This document shows positions 61,563-64,000 of a stretch of DNA of 64,000 nucleotides, one piece after another; the stretch's first letter is position 1, and each line of letters opens with the position of its first letter. Position numbers and translations under genes: made by a program. The stretch spans positions 62,001 to 126,000 of the forward strand of contig JAQVCW010000006.1 of the NCBI GenBank assembly GCA_028689585.1, read 5' to 3'. The notes below the pieces were generated by a model that was given only the letters and a program-made list of their open reading frames with translations, had not been told where the DNA came from and did no database searches. The DNA is from Lachnospiraceae bacterium (lineage in GTDB: Bacteria; Bacillota; Clostridia; Lachnospirales; Lachnospiraceae).

Positions 61563-62450
61563 ATGGGGACGGGAATTTATAAAAGAAAAAAACCGCTGTT
61601 CTTTTTTCTGCTTCCGGCATTTGCATTTTTGGCAGTATATCTGTATTACCCATTCGTTATGAATATTGTGAACAGTTTTCAGGATATTCCGAGACTGGGT
61701 GTTCCGGCCAGTGGGATGAATACACCCTGGTATAGCAATTACGTGCAGATGTTTACGGATCCGGTCGTGGGAACAGCGATGAAAAATACACTGATTATGA
61801 TAGGGGTTACCCTGATCGGTCAGGTTGGAATCGCTCTGATTTTGGCTTTGATGGTGGACAACGTAAAGTATGGGAAAAAAATATTTCGTACCGTGTATTT
61901 TTTTCCTATCGTTATCTCAGCAACAGCACTCGGTCTTCTGTTCAATCTGATTTTCCTGTATGATAAGGGAATGATCAATCAGATGCTGGAAGGGCTGGGG
62001 CAGCAGACGCTGATTGACTGGAAAAGTGAAGGACGTGCACTCTTAACTATGATGCTGCCGGTCATGTGGCAGTATGTGGGCTTTTACTTTGTAATCCTGA
62101 TGACGGGACTGAACAATATTTCCGATGATCTTTATGAGGCAGCCCGTATTGACGGTGCCGGCAAATGGCAGAGCGTGAAGTATATTTCTCTTCCGCTGCT
62201 GCACAATGTGCTGTGTACCTGCAGTGTGCTGGCAGTGACCGGAGCCCTGAAGGTATTTGACCTGCCCTGGACCATGTTCCCAAAGGGAATGCCGATGAAA
62301 TCTACCTTCCTGACAGGTACCTATATGTATTATCAGACCATGGAGGCCCGAAATGTGGATTATGGTTCTACTCTGGCGGTTCTGATCGTTGTGCTGGGCA
62401 TGGTTCTCTCTGGTGTTGTTAACCGGATCTTCAAAGAAAAAGATTATTAG
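61563..62450 (+). CDS. ABC sugar transporter permease 1
   Basis: 295 residues, six membrane segments, with the EAA loop YEAARIDGAGKWQSVKYI near residue 200 that docks on the ATPase. Start at 61563 has AAAGGAG 6-7 nt upstream; the frame is open from 61527. It pairs with the next gene. No ATPase gene is in the operon, so a shared MsmK-type ATPase is expected elsewhere. Confidence 0.92.
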   Translation: MGTGIYKRKKPLFFFLLPAFAFLAVYLYYPFVMNIVNSFQDIPRLGVPASGMNTPWYSNYVQMFTDPVVGTAMKNTLIMIGVTLIGQVGIALILALMVDNVKYGKKIFRTVYFFPIVISATALGLLFNLIFLYDKGMINQMLEGLGQQTLIDWKSEGRALLTMMLPVMWQYVGFYFVILMTGLNNISDDLYEAARIDGAGKWQSVKYISLPLLHNVLCTCSVLAVTGALKVFDLPWTMFPKGMPMKSTFLTGTYMYYQTMEARNVDYGSTLAVLIVVLGMVLSGVVNRIFKEKDY

Positions 62451-62459
62451 GAGGCAGTT

Positions 62460-63317
62460 ATGAAGAAGAATAAATTTCATATTTCAACATGCCTGGTGTA
62501 TCTGTTTTTGATTTTCTGGGCTATGACAACCATCTATCCTATTATCTGGGTAGTGCAGAATTCTTTTAAAGCAAAGGATAAAATACTGGCAAATTCTTTC
62601 AGTCTGCCGCTGGGGGAACTCTTTACCCTGTCCAACTATAAAAAAGCATTTAACAATCTGAATATTTTCAGTGCCTACAAGAACAGTCTGTTTATTTCTC
62701 TGAGCGTCTGTGCCCTGGTGGTGCTGATTGCAGGGCTGGCTGCCTTTGGTATGGCCAGATACCGCTTCCGTCTGCGCAAGGTGCTGTATTCTCTGATCAT
62801 AGCGGGGATGATGTTCCCGATATATGCTACCATTATTCCGGTACAGCAGATGGAGAGCAGTTGGAAAATCGCCAATACAAGCAACTGGTTCTTGACGATG
62901 CTGTCCGTGATTCTGCCCCAGGTGGCAGGTAATCTGTGTTTTGCCATCGTGGTGCTTACCGGATTTATCAAGGGGCTGCCCATTGAGCTGGAAGAGGCAG
63001 CTTATCTGGAAGGCTGCAATACCCGCCAGATTTATACAAAAGTGGTAATGCCTCTGGCAAAACCCAGCTTCGCGACCGTAGCTATCTTTTCTTTCCTGTG
63101 GAGCTATAATGATCTGTATACTCAGATGTTCTTTCTGCGCAGGCCGGAGATGAGAGCCATCACCAGACTGTTAAACGAACTGACCTCCCAGGAAGGCACG
63201 AACTACGGCCTGATGGCCGCTGCAGTGACGCTGATCGTGGTGCCGCTGCTGATCGTGTATATCTTCCTGCAGAAATACATTATTAAAGGAATGACTGCAG
63301 GAGCAATTAAGAGCTGA
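62460..63317 (+). CDS. ABC sugar transporter permease 2
   Basis: 285 residues, six membrane segments, EAA loop EEAAYLEGCNTRQIYTKVV near residue 180. The closing IFLQKYIIKGMTAGAIKS is typical of MalG-type permeases. It starts 9 bp after permease 1, with AGGAGG before the ATG, and ends at a terminator. Confidence 0.92.
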   Translation: MKKNKFHISTCLVYLFLIFWAMTTIYPIIWVVQNSFKAKDKILANSFSLPLGELFTLSNYKKAFNNLNIFSAYKNSLFISLSVCALVVLIAGLAAFGMARYRFRLRKVLYSLIIAGMMFPIYATIIPVQQMESSWKIANTSNWFLTMLSVILPQVAGNLCFAIVVLTGFIKGLPIELEEAAYLEGCNTRQIYTKVVMPLAKPSFATVAIFSFLWSYNDLYTQMFFLRRPEMRAITRLLNELTSQEGTNYGLMAAAVTLIVVPLLIVYIFLQKYIIKGMTAGAIKS

Positions 63318-63370
63318 CCTGTGTTGAGGTTTATTTAGGGGCAGCAGGGAGAGAAGAGGCGGTAAATTTT

Positions 63371-63398
63371 GCTCCGGAGGTAAAAAACCTCCGCTTTT
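63371..63398 (+). terminator. Rho-independent terminator after permease 2
   Basis: CGGAGG (63375-63380) pairs with CCTCCG (63388-63393) around TAAAAAA, followed by CTTTT. The stem is short. Confidence 0.6.
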
Positions 63399-63431
63399 GG
63401 AGAAAAAGATGGTAAAATTACAGGGGGTGGA

Positions 63432-63640
63432 GCAAAGCACATGCAGAAAACGCAGAAACCGCGTTTGTGCTTTGCGAGGGTAATTGCCTGAAAATATGGC
63501 AATTACAGGTATTGAGCAAAGCACATGCAGAAAACGCAGAAACCGCGTTTGCGCTTTGCGAGGGTAATTGCCTGAAAAGATGGCAATTACAGGTATTGAG
63601 CAAAGCACATGCAGAAAACGCAGAAAACCAGTAAAATTTT
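63432..63640. repeat. Repeat family A, copy 4: 84-bp tandem array
   Basis: Units start at 63432, 63516 and 63600 (period exactly 84 bp); the third breaks off near 63630. Each full unit has hairpin one (GCAAAGCAC...GTGCTTTGC or GCGCTTTGC, inner AAACGC/GCGTTT) and hairpin two (GTAATTGCC/GGCAATTAC). Unit 1 has GTGC where unit 2 has GCGC in one arm. The 335-bp gap 63318-63652 holds only the terminator and this array, and the last unit ends about 12 bp before the regulator's RBS. Confidence 0.88.
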
Positions 63641-63652
63641 GTGGAGGCAATT

Positions 63653-64000
63653 ATGTACAAAGTAGTCATTATTGATGATGAGCCAGTAATTGTGGAGGGA
63701 CTGAGCCGGACTGTGCACTGGGATAAATGGGAATGCCAGGTGGTGGGGACCGCATACAGCGGAGATGAAGGCATAGACTTGATCCGTCAGAAAAAGCCGG
63801 ATATCATCATAACGGACATCAGTATGCCTGGAAAAAGCGGCTTGGTCATGATTGCCGGCATTCGATCTGAATTTCCGGATACGCGTGTTACGATCCTCAC
63901 GGGATACCGTGATTTCGATTATGCCAGAGAGGCAATCCGTCTGGGAGTGGATCGTTTTCTGCTAAAGCCCTCCCGGATGGACGAACTGGAGGGGGCGGTC
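63653..64000 (+). CDS. YesN-type response regulator, N-terminal part
   Basis: Cut by the right window edge after 116 codons. A complete receiver domain is visible: acidic pair Asp8-Asp9, phospho-acceptor Asp55 in IITDISMPG, Thr83 and Lys105 (LLKP). In this family an AraC-type DNA-binding domain follows, outside the window. GGAGG lies 5-6 nt before the ATG. It is the likely partner of the kinase at 57960. Confidence 0.92.
   Translation, partial: MYKVVIIDDEPVIVEGLSRTVHWDKWECQVVGTAYSGDEGIDLIRQKKPDIIITDISMPGKSGLVMIAGIRSEFPDTRVTILTGYRDFDYAREAIRLGVDRFLLKPSRMDELEGAV

Noticed and set aside
63432-63640. Tandem repeats considered as a CRISPR array
   Set aside because: Units of 84 bp follow each other with no unique spacers, and no cas genes are near.
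63171-63650. 159-codon minus-strand frame with internal protein repeats
   Set aside because: The repeated peptide comes from the 84-bp non-coding array and the antisense of a permease gene; no RBS is seen.

Overview
The window reads as a chromosomal segment of a low-to-mid GC Gram-positive anaerobe, most likely a member of the Lachnospiraceae (Clostridia). The grounds are AGGAGG-type ribosome binding sites, SigA-type promoters, a siroheme sulfite-reductase-type protein with ferredoxin domains, a YesM/YesN-type two-component system, an ABC sugar importer without its own ATPase, and LCP, YfhO and CdaA/CdaR genes with no outer-membrane genes. I found no tRNA, rRNA, transposase, phage gene or CRISPR array.

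Layout. Positions 1-9400 hold housekeeping genes: the end of ychF, then lgt, mreB, recD2, a comF-type gene, two membrane proteins, cdaA-cdaR (c-di-AMP synthesis) and an HPr-like gene. A large inverted repeat separates these from a convergent L,D-transpeptidase. Positions 11183-34603 form a cell-surface polysaccharide cluster: two different priming sugar-phosphate transferases, an ABC-2 exporter (Wzm/Wzt type, the ATPase carrying a C-terminal extension), a methyltransferase, a very large protein that joins a kinase-like domain, a coiled coil and two GT2 domains, further tandem GT2 proteins, YfhO, a WecE-type aminotransferase with a pair of SMR-type flippase subunits and a WbqC protein, and an LCP ligase. 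Positions 34859-39748 hold HtrA, a divergent ClpX paralogue and the primary sigma factor. After a gap of about 500 bp with hairpin elements comes a sulfite-reductase-like gene.

Positions 41264-53705 are a tightly overlapping nine-gene operon that I read as a Gram-positive Pel exopolysaccharide system: PelD-like (with a c-di-GMP I-site motif and a degenerate epimerase-like N-terminus), PelE-like, PelA-like deacetylase, PelF and PelG, followed by a CotH kinase lipoprotein, a VTC-type polyphosphate polymerase, a DUF4956 membrane protein and a DUF4832-type putative glycosidase. Next is a HexNAc-disaccharide phosphorylase (GH94, chitobiose-phosphorylase-like), a phosphohexomutase, a YesM sensor kinase, an ABC sugar importer (binding protein and two permeases) and the start of the matching response regulator, cut by the window end. 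Together these look like import and phosphorolysis of a HexNAc disaccharide.

Three families of non-coding repeats are scattered between genes: (A) a GCAAAGCGC/AATTGCC double-hairpin repeat at four sites, one of them a tandem 84-bp array; (B) GGGGACGGTTCTC modules, one forming an inverted repeat with arms of about 50 bp; (C) a large hairpin element next to rpoD with a deleted copy on the other side of the gene. All functional calls are from reading the sequence; none was checked by database search.
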